NCBI GenBank assembly: GCA_903864835.1
Contig: CAIPHK010000010.1
Coordinates: 21,771 to 85,770 of the forward strand
DNA from: an uncultured bacterium
Lineage (GTDB): Bacteria > Margulisbacteria > Marinamargulisbacteria > SXXA01
Reading direction: 5' to 3'
Length of the DNA stretch: 64,000 nucleotides
The notes under the pieces: model-generated
Database searches by the model: none
What the model was told of the DNA's origin: nothing
Seen by the model: only the letters and a program-made list of their open reading frames with translations
Part shown: piece by piece, positions 1-8,329 of the stretch
How positions within the stretch are numbered: the first letter of the stretch is position 1
How the letters are laid out: every line of letters begins with the position of its first letter
Program-made: the position numbers and the translations under genes

Positions 1-347
1 ACGATCGCAGGGATGACCAAGACCCCGAGAGCTAATACTAAGTGCATTCCAATCCGCAGGATATTACCAAATGAGCGAATCCCAACCACCACCCGGCCGG
101 AATGAATCACCTGCCCGGCCCACGCAATGGTTACGTTTTTAATAATTAATTCCGAGCATACAGTGGTCGCAAGAAAATAGAAAATCTGCGCACGAGACGG
201 AGTTAAGGTCGTTACCTGGCTTGCGAATCGGAAGCCCTTGGCCTCCAGAAATCCCATCGCCACGAAAAAAAATACCGACGGAACAATCACCAATTTATCC
301 TTGCGGACTACCGACAACGCTTCCTTTAATAAAAATGACATTCGCAT
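1..347 (-). CDS. Integral membrane protein, partial (C-terminus outside window)
   Basis: An open frame runs leftward from ATG at 347 (or 341) off the window edge, giving about 115 residues without a stop. The start reads MRMSFLLKEAL. Hydrophobic stretches lie near residues 19-37 (LVIVPSVFFFVAMGFLEA), 50-66 and 97-115, so it is a multi-pass membrane protein. I do not recognise the family. It is divergent from the AEC permease gene and shares a 74-base intergenic region with it. A TATACT-like box on its own strand (352-357) lies only a few bases before the ATG and there is no clear ribosome site. Substrate and role cannot be told from this fragment. Confidence 0.6.
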   Translation of the reverse strand, partial: MRMSFLLKEALSVVRKDKLVIVPSVFFFVAMGFLEAKGFRFASQVTTLTPSRAQIFYFLATTVCSELIIKNVTIAWAGQVIHSGRVVVGIRSFGNILRIGMHLVLALGVLVIPAI

Positions 348-382
348 GAGCCAAGTATACGGAACCAGGGTTTACTTGGCCA

Positions 383-410
383 TTGCCTCAAGCCGGTTAA
401 GGAGTATACT
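383..410 (+). promoter_or_regulatory. Promoter of AEC permease gene, possibly leaderless
   Basis: TTGCCT (383-388), a 16-base spacer and TATACT (405-410) form a sigma-70-type promoter. The ATG at 422 follows 11 bases after the -10 box, leaving a leader of about 5 bases. An imperfect inverted repeat (arms 351-360 and 370-379, CCAAGTATAC/GTTTACTTGG) lies just upstream in the divergent region and could be an operator. Confidence 0.45.
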
Positions 411-421
411 CAGTCCCCACT

Positions 422-1363
422 ATGTTTACGGCCATTGCCACCCTCAATGCAATCCTTCCCAGCTTCGTTCTCATGTTTTGTGGATGGATCATCCATAGAA
501 CCGGAGTGGTTACCCATCGATTTCTAAACGAAGCCTCACGTCTCGTCTTTTTTGTTGCACTCCCCGTCTTAATTACCCTAAAATTTTACGAAGTGGATTC
601 GGCCCAGGTATTTCCAACCCGGCAAATCACCGTCTGCGTCATCGCAACCTTAGTCTATTGCCTATTTTCATGGGGGGTCGCCCGCAAAATAGCACCAACC
701 AGAGCCGCGATCGGGGCCATCTTCCAAGGTGCCACCCGAAGCAATTTCTCCGTGATAGGACTCTATTTGATCAACGCATTGTTTGGTCACGCAGGGCTGC
801 TCAACGCCACGTTGCTTATGGTCGCGACAATTCCTATCAACAATTTGAGCTCCGCGATCGTGTTATCCCGATACGCACCCGATGGCGCAAACGCAAAGGG
901 ATCAATCTTGAAAGCGATTGTGATGAACCCGATGGTGCTGTCATTAAGCGTTGTCCCTCTTATTTGGTACAAGCCCCCAGTCCCATTGTTTATCCTCCAG
1001 GCGGCTCACGACATTTCGGCGCTGACGTTACCCCTCGCGTTGATTGCGGTCGGTGCGTCCATCCAATTTTCTCGGATTCGAGACCATATTTGGTCCGGTG
1101 GCGTTGCGGTCATTTTAAAACTGATTGTTATGCCGGTGACGGTCATCGGCATTTCAGTTTTAGCAGGAATAAGGGGACTCGACTTGGCATCAATTGCCCT
1201 TTTTGCGGCCACCCCCACCGCAACAGCAAGCTTTATCTTGGCTAAACGGTTTCATTCAGACACTAAAATGACGGGTTGGATTGTTGCCGCATGCACACTC
1301 ACCTCGCTGGCCACATTGCCAACAATAATCATCCTCCTCCGATTGCTTAAATTAGTTCCTTAA
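422..1363 (+). CDS. AEC family transporter (auxin efflux carrier-type permease)
   Basis: A 313-residue, almost wholly hydrophobic protein, the usual length of bacterial AEC permeases (secondary carriers of small organic acids in the inner membrane). The N-terminus (MFTAIATLNAILPSFVLMF) has the typical first helix of the family, followed by a short link and GVVTHRFLNEASRLVFFVALP, a family-like second helix. About ten membrane segments can be counted in two halves. The start is supported by a promoter whose -10 box ends 11 bases upstream; no Shine-Dalgarno is seen at proper distance. The stop abuts the stop of the convergent mnmA gene. The substrate is unknown; no adjacent pathway gene suggests one. 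Confidence 0.8.
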   Translation: MFTAIATLNAILPSFVLMFCGWIIHRTGVVTHRFLNEASRLVFFVALPVLITLKFYEVDSAQVFPTRQITVCVIATLVYCLFSWGVARKIAPTRAAIGAIFQGATRSNFSVIGLYLINALFGHAGLLNATLLMVATIPINNLSSAIVLSRYAPDGANAKGSILKAIVMNPMVLSLSVVPLIWYKPPVPLFILQAAHDISALTLPLALIAVGASIQFSRIRDHIWSGGVAVILKLIVMPVTVIGISVLAGIRGLDLASIALFAATPTATASFILAKRFHSDTKMTGWIVAACTLTSLATLPTIIILLRLLKLVP

Positions 1364-2431
1364 TCAAGCAATTACGCCGCCACCCACCACTCGGGACCCG
1401 TCATAAATAACCCCGGATTGACCGGGAGACGTGAATTCTTGAGGGACTTGGCACTCGATCTGAGCACGTCCGCCTTCCCAACTCTGAACCACAATTTCAA
1501 ACGGCACCATCTGGTACCGCATTTTCATCGAAAATGATTTTCCAATGATGGATTCACTGGCATTGACCAACGAGGCAGTATGCAACTGGACAGTACTTGA
1601 TTTAAGCGCCCCCTTGGGCCCTACCGTCACTTGGCGATTAAACGGACTAATCCTTACCACGTATAACGGATCGGGAGACGAAATCCCAATCCCTCTCCGC
1701 TGCCCGATCGTAAACTGATGAATCCCGTCATGCAGCCCAAGAATATTTCCGTCTAAATCAACGATGGCGCCACCCAAAACCGGCGTTGAACCCAATTGTT
1801 CTTCCACAAACTGTTTATAGGTTCCCTTGGTGACAAAACAAATTTCTTGGCTATCCGGCTTTTGCGCGTTTAATAAACCCATCGACTCGGCCATTTGGCG
1901 AACCTCACTTTTGTGAAAGTCCCCTAATGGAAAAAGGGTTTTTGCCAAATTGTCAGAGGACAACATATACAGAAAATAGCTTTGGTCTTTGCCCATATCT
2001 TTAGCCTTACGCAAGGTAAACTGACGGGTTCTTGGGTTAAAAACCCGGCGAACATAGTGCCCGGTCGCCACATATTCGGTACCCATTTCAATCCCAACCC
2101 GACGTATTTCATCGAATTTAATGTGTCGATTACACTCCACACAGGGATTGGGGGTATGCCCACTGACATACTGGTCCACAAAATAGTCGATGACTTTTTC
2201 TTTAAAGGTATCGCGAATATTAACGACGTAATGGGGAATACCCAATTTGCCAGCGACCCGTTGTGCATCGCAGATCGCATCTAAATTACAACAGGCCGAT
2301 TGTTTTTCCTGCTCTTTAGGAAGCAACTGCATGGTGATTCCAATGACATCGTATCCCCGTCGTTGAAGCAAGGCGGCAGTGACCGAAGAATCTACCCCGC
2401 CACTCATTCCTACCAACACTCTTTTCTTCAT
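1364..2431 (-). CDS. mnmA: tRNA-specific 2-thiouridylase MnmA
   Basis: MnmA forms the 2-thio group of U34 in tRNA-Lys, -Glu and -Gln, using ATP and persulfide sulfur. The N-terminus reads MKKRVLVGMSGGVDSSVTA, the PP-loop ATP-binding motif; the catalytic cysteines are in PNPCVECN and SQEICFVTKG, and the tRNA-binding and beta-barrel parts follow, giving about 355 residues, the normal length. A start 18 bases further upstream (2449) is possible, but it would overlap a TACAAT -10-like box (2440-2445 on this strand). That box puts transcription start at or just before the chosen ATG, so the message may be leaderless. Convergent with the AEC gene, stops back to back. Confidence 0.95.
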   Translation of the reverse strand: MKKRVLVGMSGGVDSSVTAALLQRRGYDVIGITMQLLPKEQEKQSACCNLDAICDAQRVAGKLGIPHYVVNIRDTFKEKVIDYFVDQYVSGHTPNPCVECNRHIKFDEIRRVGIEMGTEYVATGHYVRRVFNPRTRQFTLRKAKDMGKDQSYFLYMLSSDNLAKTLFPLGDFHKSEVRQMAESMGLLNAQKPDSQEICFVTKGTYKQFVEEQLGSTPVLGGAIVDLDGNILGLHDGIHQFTIGQRRGIGISSPDPLYVVRISPFNRQVTVGPKGALKSSTVQLHTASLVNASESIIGKSFSMKMRYQMVPFEIVVQSWEGGRAQIECQVPQEFTSPGQSGVIYDGSRVVGGGVIA

Positions 2432-2528
2432 AATGCGGAATTGTACCATTCATGACGCACGATCGAAAAATGACGTAATATGGTGTAAATTTGCCATATC
2501 CATTTTTTTGATTTGAGAGGACTTTACT

Positions 2529-4316
2529 ATGACGTCTACTGTCGCCACCGCAGAACCTATTCGATGGGATTTATCCGACTTATTCTCAGGCATCGACGAC
2601 CCAACGATCCCTCCTCTTTTACAGAGTGCGCGTGCCAGCTCGAATGATTTTGTCGCTCAATATAAAGACAAACTGTCCACTCTATCCCCAGCCCAACTTG
2701 CAAATGCGTTTAAAGAACTAGAAGTCATCATGACGCCGCTCTATAAGCTGAGCCAATATGCCCATTTGGTCTATTCGGTCGACACCTCCGACGATACCGT
2801 CAAAGCATTTGTCTCCAAGATCGACGAAGACGAATCTGAGATTGGTAATTTACTCGTATTTTTTGGACTTGAGTTGGCCACGTTTCCCGCAGAACAGCTT
2901 CAAAAGTTGGCCAACGATCCCGCGCTGTCAGACTACCGATATGATCTAATCCTGACCGAAAAAACAGCCCGATATAATCTGTCGGAAAAAGAAGAACAAC
3001 TCGCCAATCTTAAAGACTTGACCGGCGTTGAAGGATTGCGAAAATTGTACGGAGATATCACGGCATCCTATCGATTTGAACTCGAAGTCGATGGCGAAAA
3101 AAAGTCGTTCAACGGCAGCCAATTGCGGGCACTACGTCAGCACAAAAACCCGGAGGTTCGCCAGGCGGCGATGAAATTATTCTTCGCAAAATATGAAGAG
3201 AATCAGATCATTTTTTCATCAATTTTCAACAACATCGTCAAAGACTTCAATATTGAACGAAAACTCCGAGGGTTCTCAAGCCCAATTACCACCAAATTAG
3301 TGGGTAAAGATCTCGACGAAGCCACGATCCAAACACTACACACGATCACAGAAGAATCATATCCATTGGTTCATCGATATTATGAGCTTAAGCGCAAACT
3401 TCTGGGGCTTGATGAGCTCACGCTTGCAGATATCTATGCGCCTCTACCCGATAGCTCCCACCTATACACGTGGGAACAGGCTCAAGAAATCGTGCTAGAT
3501 GGATTCAAACGGTTTGATCCTGAAATCCACGCATTCGCCCAAAAGATGTTTGATCAGCGCCGTATCGATGCGCCCGTCCTACCCAACAAACGCGGTGGCG
3601 CCTATTGTTCATCCTCTACACCGGACGTCGATCCTTATGTTTTCCTTAATTTTCAAGGCCGCCCGTCCGACATCGCCACCCTTGCGCATGAACTGGGTCA
3701 TGCAATCCACGACATGTATTGCGCCAAACAACATTTGTTCTATTACCACCCCATTTTGCCGTTGGCAGAGACGGCCAGTGTCTTTTCCGAAATGATTATC
3801 ACCGATAAATTATTGACGGAAACAACGGATATCAAAGAGCGACAATCTATTCTGACCCATAAACTCGAAGATATGTTTGCGACGAGTCATCGGCAAAATA
3901 TGTTTTCACGGTTTGAAATGGCCATTCATGACCGAATTACCAACGGATTATTAAGTGCCCCAGAGCTCTGTGAGCTCTACGAAATCGAGCTCCAAAAAAT
4001 GTTTGGTACCAGCGTCCGAATCACTCCTGAATACCGATGGGAATGGGCCTCAATTCCCCATATCATCGATTCCCCGTTCTATGTATTCAGCTACAACTTT
4101 GGAAATTTACTGGTCATGGCGTTATACCAACTCTATAAAGAAGAGGGCGCTGCATTTATTCCAAAATACAAAGCCATGCTCACCGCGGGAAGCTCAGCCA
4201 GCCCCTACGATATCGTGGCAATCGCCGGATTCGATCTACGCGATCCCCAATTTTGGCGCAAAGGAATTCTTGCAATGGAGTCGCTTTTGAAAGAGCTAGA
4301 AAATACGGTAAAGTGA
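2529..4316 (+). CDS. pepF: M3 family oligoendopeptidase F
   Basis: Cytosolic zinc metallopeptidase that cuts short peptides. At 595 residues it is the usual PepF size. The zinc motif HELGHAIHD is near residue 387, with the third ligand region (LPLAETASVFSEMI) about 25 residues later. The helical N-terminal part typical of M3 is present. The start is supported by GAGAGGA seven bases upstream. It begins a short run with cysE and trpC (gaps of 4 and 2 bases); the three have no shared pathway, so this is co-transcription rather than functional grouping. Confidence 0.93.
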   Translation: MTSTVATAEPIRWDLSDLFSGIDDPTIPPLLQSARASSNDFVAQYKDKLSTLSPAQLANAFKELEVIMTPLYKLSQYAHLVYSVDTSDDTVKAFVSKIDEDESEIGNLLVFFGLELATFPAEQLQKLANDPALSDYRYDLILTEKTARYNLSEKEEQLANLKDLTGVEGLRKLYGDITASYRFELEVDGEKKSFNGSQLRALRQHKNPEVRQAAMKLFFAKYEENQIIFSSIFNNIVKDFNIERKLRGFSSPITTKLVGKDLDEATIQTLHTITEESYPLVHRYYELKRKLLGLDELTLADIYAPLPDSSHLYTWEQAQEIVLDGFKRFDPEIHAFAQKMFDQRRIDAPVLPNKRGGAYCSSSTPDVDPYVFLNFQGRPSDIATLAHELGHAIHDMYCAKQHLFYYHPILPLAETASVFSEMIITDKLLTETTDIKERQSILTHKLEDMFATSHRQNMFSRFEMAIHDRITNGLLSAPELCELYEIELQKMFGTSVRITPEYRWEWASIPHIIDSPFYVFSYNFGNLLVMALYQLYKEEGAAFIPKYKAMLTAGSSASPYDIVAIAGFDLRDPQFWRKGILAMESLLKELENTVK

Positions 4317-4320
4317 GATC

Positions 4321-5232
4321 ATGACAGATCCTAAACACCTCGGACTACAAATCCAGGCCATTCTTGATTCCTATCAGGAACTGGGTGGCATTAGCTTCAC
4401 TGACGGTGATCATCTTCCGTCACGTAATAGCGTCCAGCATATCTTAACAATGTTGAGGGAAATTTTATTTCCGGGCTACTTCGATACCACTCCGATTAAT
4501 AGCACCAATCTTCAGTACGTTATCGGCCAAAAAATAGTCACCGCCGCCGAAGCGTTATGTGCGGAAATCAACAAAATTCTAGTATGGTCCGCAAAAGAAT
4601 CTCGACATGATGTCAATCCATCCGAATGCCGACAACTCGCCAAGTTAGTAACCTCAGAATTTTTTGACTATATCCCGACGTTACGAACACTATTAAAACA
4701 AGACGTCAAAGCCACCTACGACGGCGATCCCGCCGCAAAAAGCGAAGCTGAAATCATCCTGTCGTATCCGGGGTTCCAAGCCACCACCACCTATCGTATC
4801 GCCCATTTTTTATACAAGCGCGACATCCCACTGATGCCCCGAATGATGACAGAAATTGCACATAGTGAAACTGGAATAGATATTCATCCTGGCGCAACCA
4901 TCGGCCCGTCATTTTGTATCGACCATGGTACGGGGATCGTTATCGGAGAGACCTCTGATATTGGTCACAACGTCAAACTGTATCAAGGCGTTACTTTAGG
5001 CGCATTAAGTGTACCCAAATCCAAATCAACTACCAAACGCCACCCCACGTTGGGCGACCACATTGTTGTGTATGCCGAAACGACGATTTTAGGTGGCGAT
5101 ACCCAGATCGGTTCCAACTCCATCATCGGTGGCAACGTGTGGATTACCCAGTCCATCCCAGAGAATTCCAAGATTTCGCTCTCTTCGGATTATCAGCAGC
5201 TCATTAAATCCGGTCGGATATCCAAACCCTAG
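4321..5232 (+). CDS. cysE: Serine O-acetyltransferase
   Basis: Makes O-acetyl-L-serine from serine and acetyl-CoA, the first step of cysteine synthesis. The 303 residues comprise a helical N-terminal half (1-155), longer than in short CysE forms and like the EpsC-type enzymes, and a left-handed beta-helix of hexapeptide repeats (IDIHPGATIGPSFCIDHGTG, then NVKLYQGVTLGAL). The catalytic His/Asp region DHGTGIVIGET is intact. The C-terminus ends GRISKP without the long tail that binds cysteine synthase in E. coli. The start lies 4 bases after the pepF stop, with GTGAG upstream. No cysK is in the window. Confidence 0.93.
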   Translation: MTDPKHLGLQIQAILDSYQELGGISFTDGDHLPSRNSVQHILTMLREILFPGYFDTTPINSTNLQYVIGQKIVTAAEALCAEINKILVWSAKESRHDVNPSECRQLAKLVTSEFFDYIPTLRTLLKQDVKATYDGDPAAKSEAEIILSYPGFQATTTYRIAHFLYKRDIPLMPRMMTEIAHSETGIDIHPGATIGPSFCIDHGTGIVIGETSDIGHNVKLYQGVTLGALSVPKSKSTTKRHPTLGDHIVVYAETTILGGDTQIGSNSIIGGNVWITQSIPENSKISLSSDYQQLIKSGRISKP

Positions 5233-5234
5233 CC

Positions 5235-6008
5235 ATGACAATTTTAGATCGAATCGTTAAAACAAAGCGAGAAGAAATCACCGCCCTCAAAGGATGTCGA
5301 CCCGATTTAGTCCTCCCAGCATCACCAATCCCCCGTAGCCATCGATTTACAAAGGCGATTCGAGCCGACGGACTGACAGTGATTGCTGAGGTCAAAAAAG
5401 CGTCCCCATCCCGAGGGGTTATACGGCACGACTTTGACCCGGTGTCGCTGGCCATCCAGTTCGAAAAATCTGGCGCAGGCGCGTTATCCGTGTTAACCGA
5501 TGGCCCCTACTTCCAAGGCAGTCCCGCCTATATCTCCGCCATTCGGCCCGCAGTATCGATTCCTATATTACGTAAGGAATTTATTATTGACCCCATCCAA
5601 ATTATTGAATCCGCTGAATTGGGTGCCGACGCAATATTGTTAATACAAGCCATCTTAAACCCATCCCTCTGCCGCAATCTGATCGACGTTGCTCATTTTC
5701 TTAACTTGGACGTCCTCCTTGAAATTCATACCGATGAGGAACTCGACATTGCACTTCAAATTCCCAACGTTGATATGATTGGAATTAACAACCGCAATCT
5801 AAAAACGTTTGACATTGATATTTCTTTAGCGCAAAAACTCAACGAAAAAATAAAGCGTATCCGGCCAGACTTACCGGTAGTGGCGGAGAGCGGTTACCGG
5901 TCGATCGACGACCTAAAAACATTGGCATCTGAGGAATTTTCGGCCGTGTTAATTGGGGAGGGATTGGCAACAAATCCGTCCCTAGTGAACCAACTTCGTT
6001 TGGTGTAA
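5235..6008 (+). CDS. trpC: Indole-3-glycerol phosphate synthase
   Basis: Closes the indole ring in tryptophan biosynthesis. A 257-residue TIM barrel with the family motifs in order: AEVKKASPSRG (catalytic Lys), LRKEFIIDPIQI, LLEIHTDEEL, IGINNRNLKTF and VAESGYRS. It starts two bases after the cysE stop. It is the only trp gene in the window, so the pathway is not clustered here. Confidence 0.96.
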   Translation: MTILDRIVKTKREEITALKGCRPDLVLPASPIPRSHRFTKAIRADGLTVIAEVKKASPSRGVIRHDFDPVSLAIQFEKSGAGALSVLTDGPYFQGSPAYISAIRPAVSIPILRKEFIIDPIQIIESAELGADAILLIQAILNPSLCRNLIDVAHFLNLDVLLEIHTDEELDIALQIPNVDMIGINNRNLKTFDIDISLAQKLNEKIKRIRPDLPVVAESGYRSIDDLKTLASEEFSAVLIGEGLATNPSLVNQLRLV

Positions 6009-6031
6009 CCAACAAAATCACATCTTTTATG

Positions 6032-6061
6032 TTGTCAGAGAATTTGTTTCGTGGATATAAT
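6032..6061 (+). promoter_or_regulatory. Promoter of rpsP operon
   Basis: TTGTCA (6032-6037) and TATAAT (6056-6061) are 18 bases apart, a near-consensus sigma-70 promoter. It lies 54 bases before the TTG start of rpsP. It is the best match to consensus in the window, as expected for a ribosomal protein operon. Confidence 0.7.
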
Positions 6062-6115
6062 GGCTCTTCAAAAAAATACACAACAAATTTTATGAATTTT
6101 GTTTAGAGGTGACAT

Positions 6116-6418
6116 TTGGCCATTAGAATTCGACTTAAACGACAAGGAAAGAAAAAACAACCAGTATATCGATTGGTTGTAGCCGATAGCCGCGACGCGC
6201 GTAGTGGGCAGGCAATTGAAGTAGTGGGCTTATACAATCCTACAACTCAACCTGTTGCATTTAATTTCAATGAGGATCGTGTGAAGTATTGGTTATCTGT
6301 TGGCGCTCAGCCCAGTGACCCAGTTCAGCGGCTTCTTGGAGCTCAAGGCGTTGTACCTCAGGTGAAGCGGATCTCAGCAACTCCTGGCGTTTCTAAAAAA
6401 GACCGAAAAAAAGCTTAA
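6116..6418 (+). CDS. rpsP: 30S ribosomal protein S16
   Basis: Small-subunit ribosomal protein, 100 residues. The N-terminus AIRIRLKRQGKKKQPVYRLV and the following VADSRDARSG are diagnostic. The start is TTG, preceded by AGAGGTGACAT as ribosome site; an ATG start in frame with correct length is not available. First gene of the rpsP-khpA-ylqD-trmD-rplS group. Confidence 0.97.
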   Translation: MAIRIRLKRQGKKKQPVYRLVVADSRDARSGQAIEVVGLYNPTTQPVAFNFNEDRVKYWLSVGAQPSDPVQRLLGAQGVVPQVKRISATPGVSKKDRKKA

Positions 6419-6461
6419 GACTGGTTTCGGGGGTACTCTCTCCGATTTTGGGTGATTGTCG

Positions 6462-6707
6462 ATGAAAAATCTGGTAGAAAATATCGTTTGTTCTCTGGTC
6501 GATTCTCCCGACCAGGTCATTGTTGCGGAAACAGCGGGTGAAAGCGTTACTGTTCTGGAGATTCGCGTTGCCCCCGATGACGTCGGGAAAGTCATCGGCA
6601 AGGAAGGTCGAATCGCCAATGCAATTCGAACCGTTGCCAAGGCCGCTGCTGCGAAAAATAATCGACGTGTCACCGTTGAAATCATGACTAATGAAAAGGT
6701 AACCTGA
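6462..6707 (+). CDS. khpA: KH-domain RNA-binding protein KhpA
   Basis: An 81-residue single KH domain with the nucleic-acid loop VIGKEGRIANAIR (GxxG = GKEG). In Firmicutes KhpA pairs with KhpB/EloR and influences cell elongation and division; whether that holds here is inference. An alternative TTG start lies 6 bases upstream. Position directly after rpsP matches the ylqC location in Bacillus. Confidence 0.92.
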   Translation: MKNLVENIVCSLVDSPDQVIVAETAGESVTVLEIRVAPDDVGKVIGKEGRIANAIRTVAKAAAAKNNRRVTVEIMTNEKVT

Positions 6708-6714
6708 ATTAATT

Positions 6715-7215
6715 ATGTCTACCTCTAAGACCGAAAAATCAAGTTCCGCGGCTCCGAAACCTGCAGTTAAGCCTGCGGCAAGCGGCAATCGGTCAGTTAC
6801 GCTTAAAAGGACCGTCACCATCAAAGTGGTAGTCACCGAAAAGTTTAAGTCATACATGTTGTTTGAACTGAATGAATCCATTCGGTCCGCTGAACAACGG
6901 ACACTTCTTATAAATCAACAAATTCCACAGTTGGATCGATTGGCTTCGACTGACAACATCGGTCGTCAAGCCCTTCTTCAACAATTGGAAGCTGAAAAGA
7001 TCCAACTCGATGCGACAATAAAAGATCAACAGACGCGGATCGATGCCATCAATGATCTCAAGCTTGAGTCCCTGTTTCTACAGGGGACCGTTGATGGATT
7101 TGTTTCAGTGTCAGAAGGCGACAACCTTTACGAAAAATTAGGCGGGATGGAAATCATCCTTAAAGACGGCATCGTTCAAAAAATAACTCCCGTAGCCGCC
7201 ATCGAAACAAACTAG
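6715..7215 (+). CDS. ylqD: YlqD-family protein
   Basis: 166 residues. A Ser/Ala/Pro/Lys-rich N-terminus (1-25) is followed by a beta strand (SVTLKRTVTIKVVVTEKFK), a long helical coiled-coil region rich in Gln, Leu and Glu (about 50-118), and a small beta C-terminus (EKLGGMEIILKDGIVQKITP). This arrangement and the place between khpA and trmD match YlqD of Bacillus, whose function is unknown to me. The usual next gene, rimM, is absent; the C-terminal beta region is too short to be a RimM PRC-barrel. Confidence 0.75.
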   Translation: MSTSKTEKSSSAAPKPAVKPAASGNRSVTLKRTVTIKVVVTEKFKSYMLFELNESIRSAEQRTLLINQQIPQLDRLASTDNIGRQALLQQLEAEKIQLDATIKDQQTRIDAINDLKLESLFLQGTVDGFVSVSEGDNLYEKLGGMEIILKDGIVQKITPVAAIETN

Positions 7216-7225
7216 TCCTTCAGGA

Positions 7226-7954
7226 ATGAAGCTCTATTTCCTAACACTTTTTCCCGATGAGTTGCGTCAGTTTTTTTGCAAGGGACTGATGCAACGTGCG
7301 ATTACTACCGGATTAATCGATCCTGTGTTTATCCAGCTTCGTGATTTTTCAATCAATCGCCATGGACAAGTCGACGAGCCCCCGTTTGGTGGTAAACGAG
7401 GAATGCTTCTCCGAATCGATGTCCTTTACAATGCCATCACCTCAATCCCCGACTATACCGACGCGTTAATCTATTACACTTGCCCGAAGGGGCGTCCGTT
7501 ATCCCAAGGGATGGCGACCGAAATTCATGATGCCAACCGCGCCCTTATCATTCTCTCAGGGTTCTACGAGGGAGTGGATGAACGCCTATTTGAGCTGCTT
7601 CCCGTTCACCGATTTTCATTGGGCGAGGTCATTTTATCATCGGGAGATGCTGCCGCGATCGCGTTGGCAGAGTCAGTCTGCCGCCTAGTTCCTGGGGTCA
7701 TTGGCGATCCAGCCTGCATTTCCGAGGATTCTTTTGTCTGTGGCCTGTTGGAACATCCACAATATGCCCAGCCCAGGGTATTCCAAAATATGCCAGTTCC
7801 TGATATTTTGTTAACTGGTCATCATCAGAAAATTGCAACGTGGAAACGTCAGCAGTCTCTGGGAGTTACGTTGCTCAACAATCCAAGTTTGTTCGCCAGA
7901 ACCTTTCCCTCGGTTGAGGAACAGGCATTATTGACAGAGTTTTTAAAGGAGTAA
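7226..7954 (+). CDS. trmD: tRNA (guanine-N1)-methyltransferase TrmD
   Basis: Methylates G37 of tRNAs with S-adenosylmethionine, preventing frameshifting. 242 residues with the knot-forming SPOUT motifs LSGFYEGVDERLFELL and SLGEVILSSGDAAAIALAES. N-terminus MKLYFLTLFPDEL fits the family (MKFDILTLFPE-like). It follows ylqD by 10 bases. Confidence 0.96.
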   Translation: MKLYFLTLFPDELRQFFCKGLMQRAITTGLIDPVFIQLRDFSINRHGQVDEPPFGGKRGMLLRIDVLYNAITSIPDYTDALIYYTCPKGRPLSQGMATEIHDANRALIILSGFYEGVDERLFELLPVHRFSLGEVILSSGDAAAIALAESVCRLVPGVIGDPACISEDSFVCGLLEHPQYAQPRVFQNMPVPDILLTGHHQKIATWKRQQSLGVTLLNNPSLFARTFPSVEEQALLTEFLKE

Positions 7955-7957
7955 GTC

Positions 7958-8329
7958 ATGTCCTCGTCGCAAATTATCGAGCAAATCGAAAATAGTCAGT
8001 TGAAAGAAAATGTTCCCAGCTTCAATGTAGGGGATACTGTAGTGGTTGCAACCGCGATCATTGAAGGAAAAAAACGACGGATTCAAAAATTTGAAGGAAC
8101 CGTTGTAAAAAAGACCGGAACACGAATTCGTGAAAGTTTCACCGTTCGCCGGATCATCGACAAAATTGGTGTAGAAAAGACGTTTCTACTTCATTCACCA
8201 TTGGTCGAAAGTGTTCTTGTTATCAAAGAAGGTATCGCACGTCGAGCGCGACTCCACTATCTTCGAGACAGAGTGGGCGCTAAAGCGAACCGTATGAAAG
8301 CCAAAGAAAAACAAATAATCGCGTCATGA
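7958..8329 (+). CDS. rplS: 50S ribosomal protein L19
   Basis: Large-subunit protein at the subunit interface, 123 residues. Family motifs: FNVGDTVVV, IQKFEGTVVKK, RIRESFTVRRI and ARRARLHYLRDR. It begins 3 bases after trmD with AAAGGAG as ribosome site and overlaps argC by 4 bases (ATGA). Confidence 0.97.
   Translation: MSSSQIIEQIENSQLKENVPSFNVGDTVVVATAIIEGKKRRIQKFEGTVVKKTGTRIRESFTVRRIIDKIGVEKTFLLHSPLVESVLVIKEGIARRARLHYLRDRVGAKANRMKAKEKQIIAS

Noticed and set aside
238..498. Open frame of 86 codons on the plus strand
   Set aside because: It lies antisense to the partial membrane protein and runs into the AEC start; no ribosome site and no family features.
6715..7215. RimM fused or hidden in the YlqD gene
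   Set aside because: The protein is coiled coil with a short beta end; the RimM N-terminal barrel and PRC domain are both missing.
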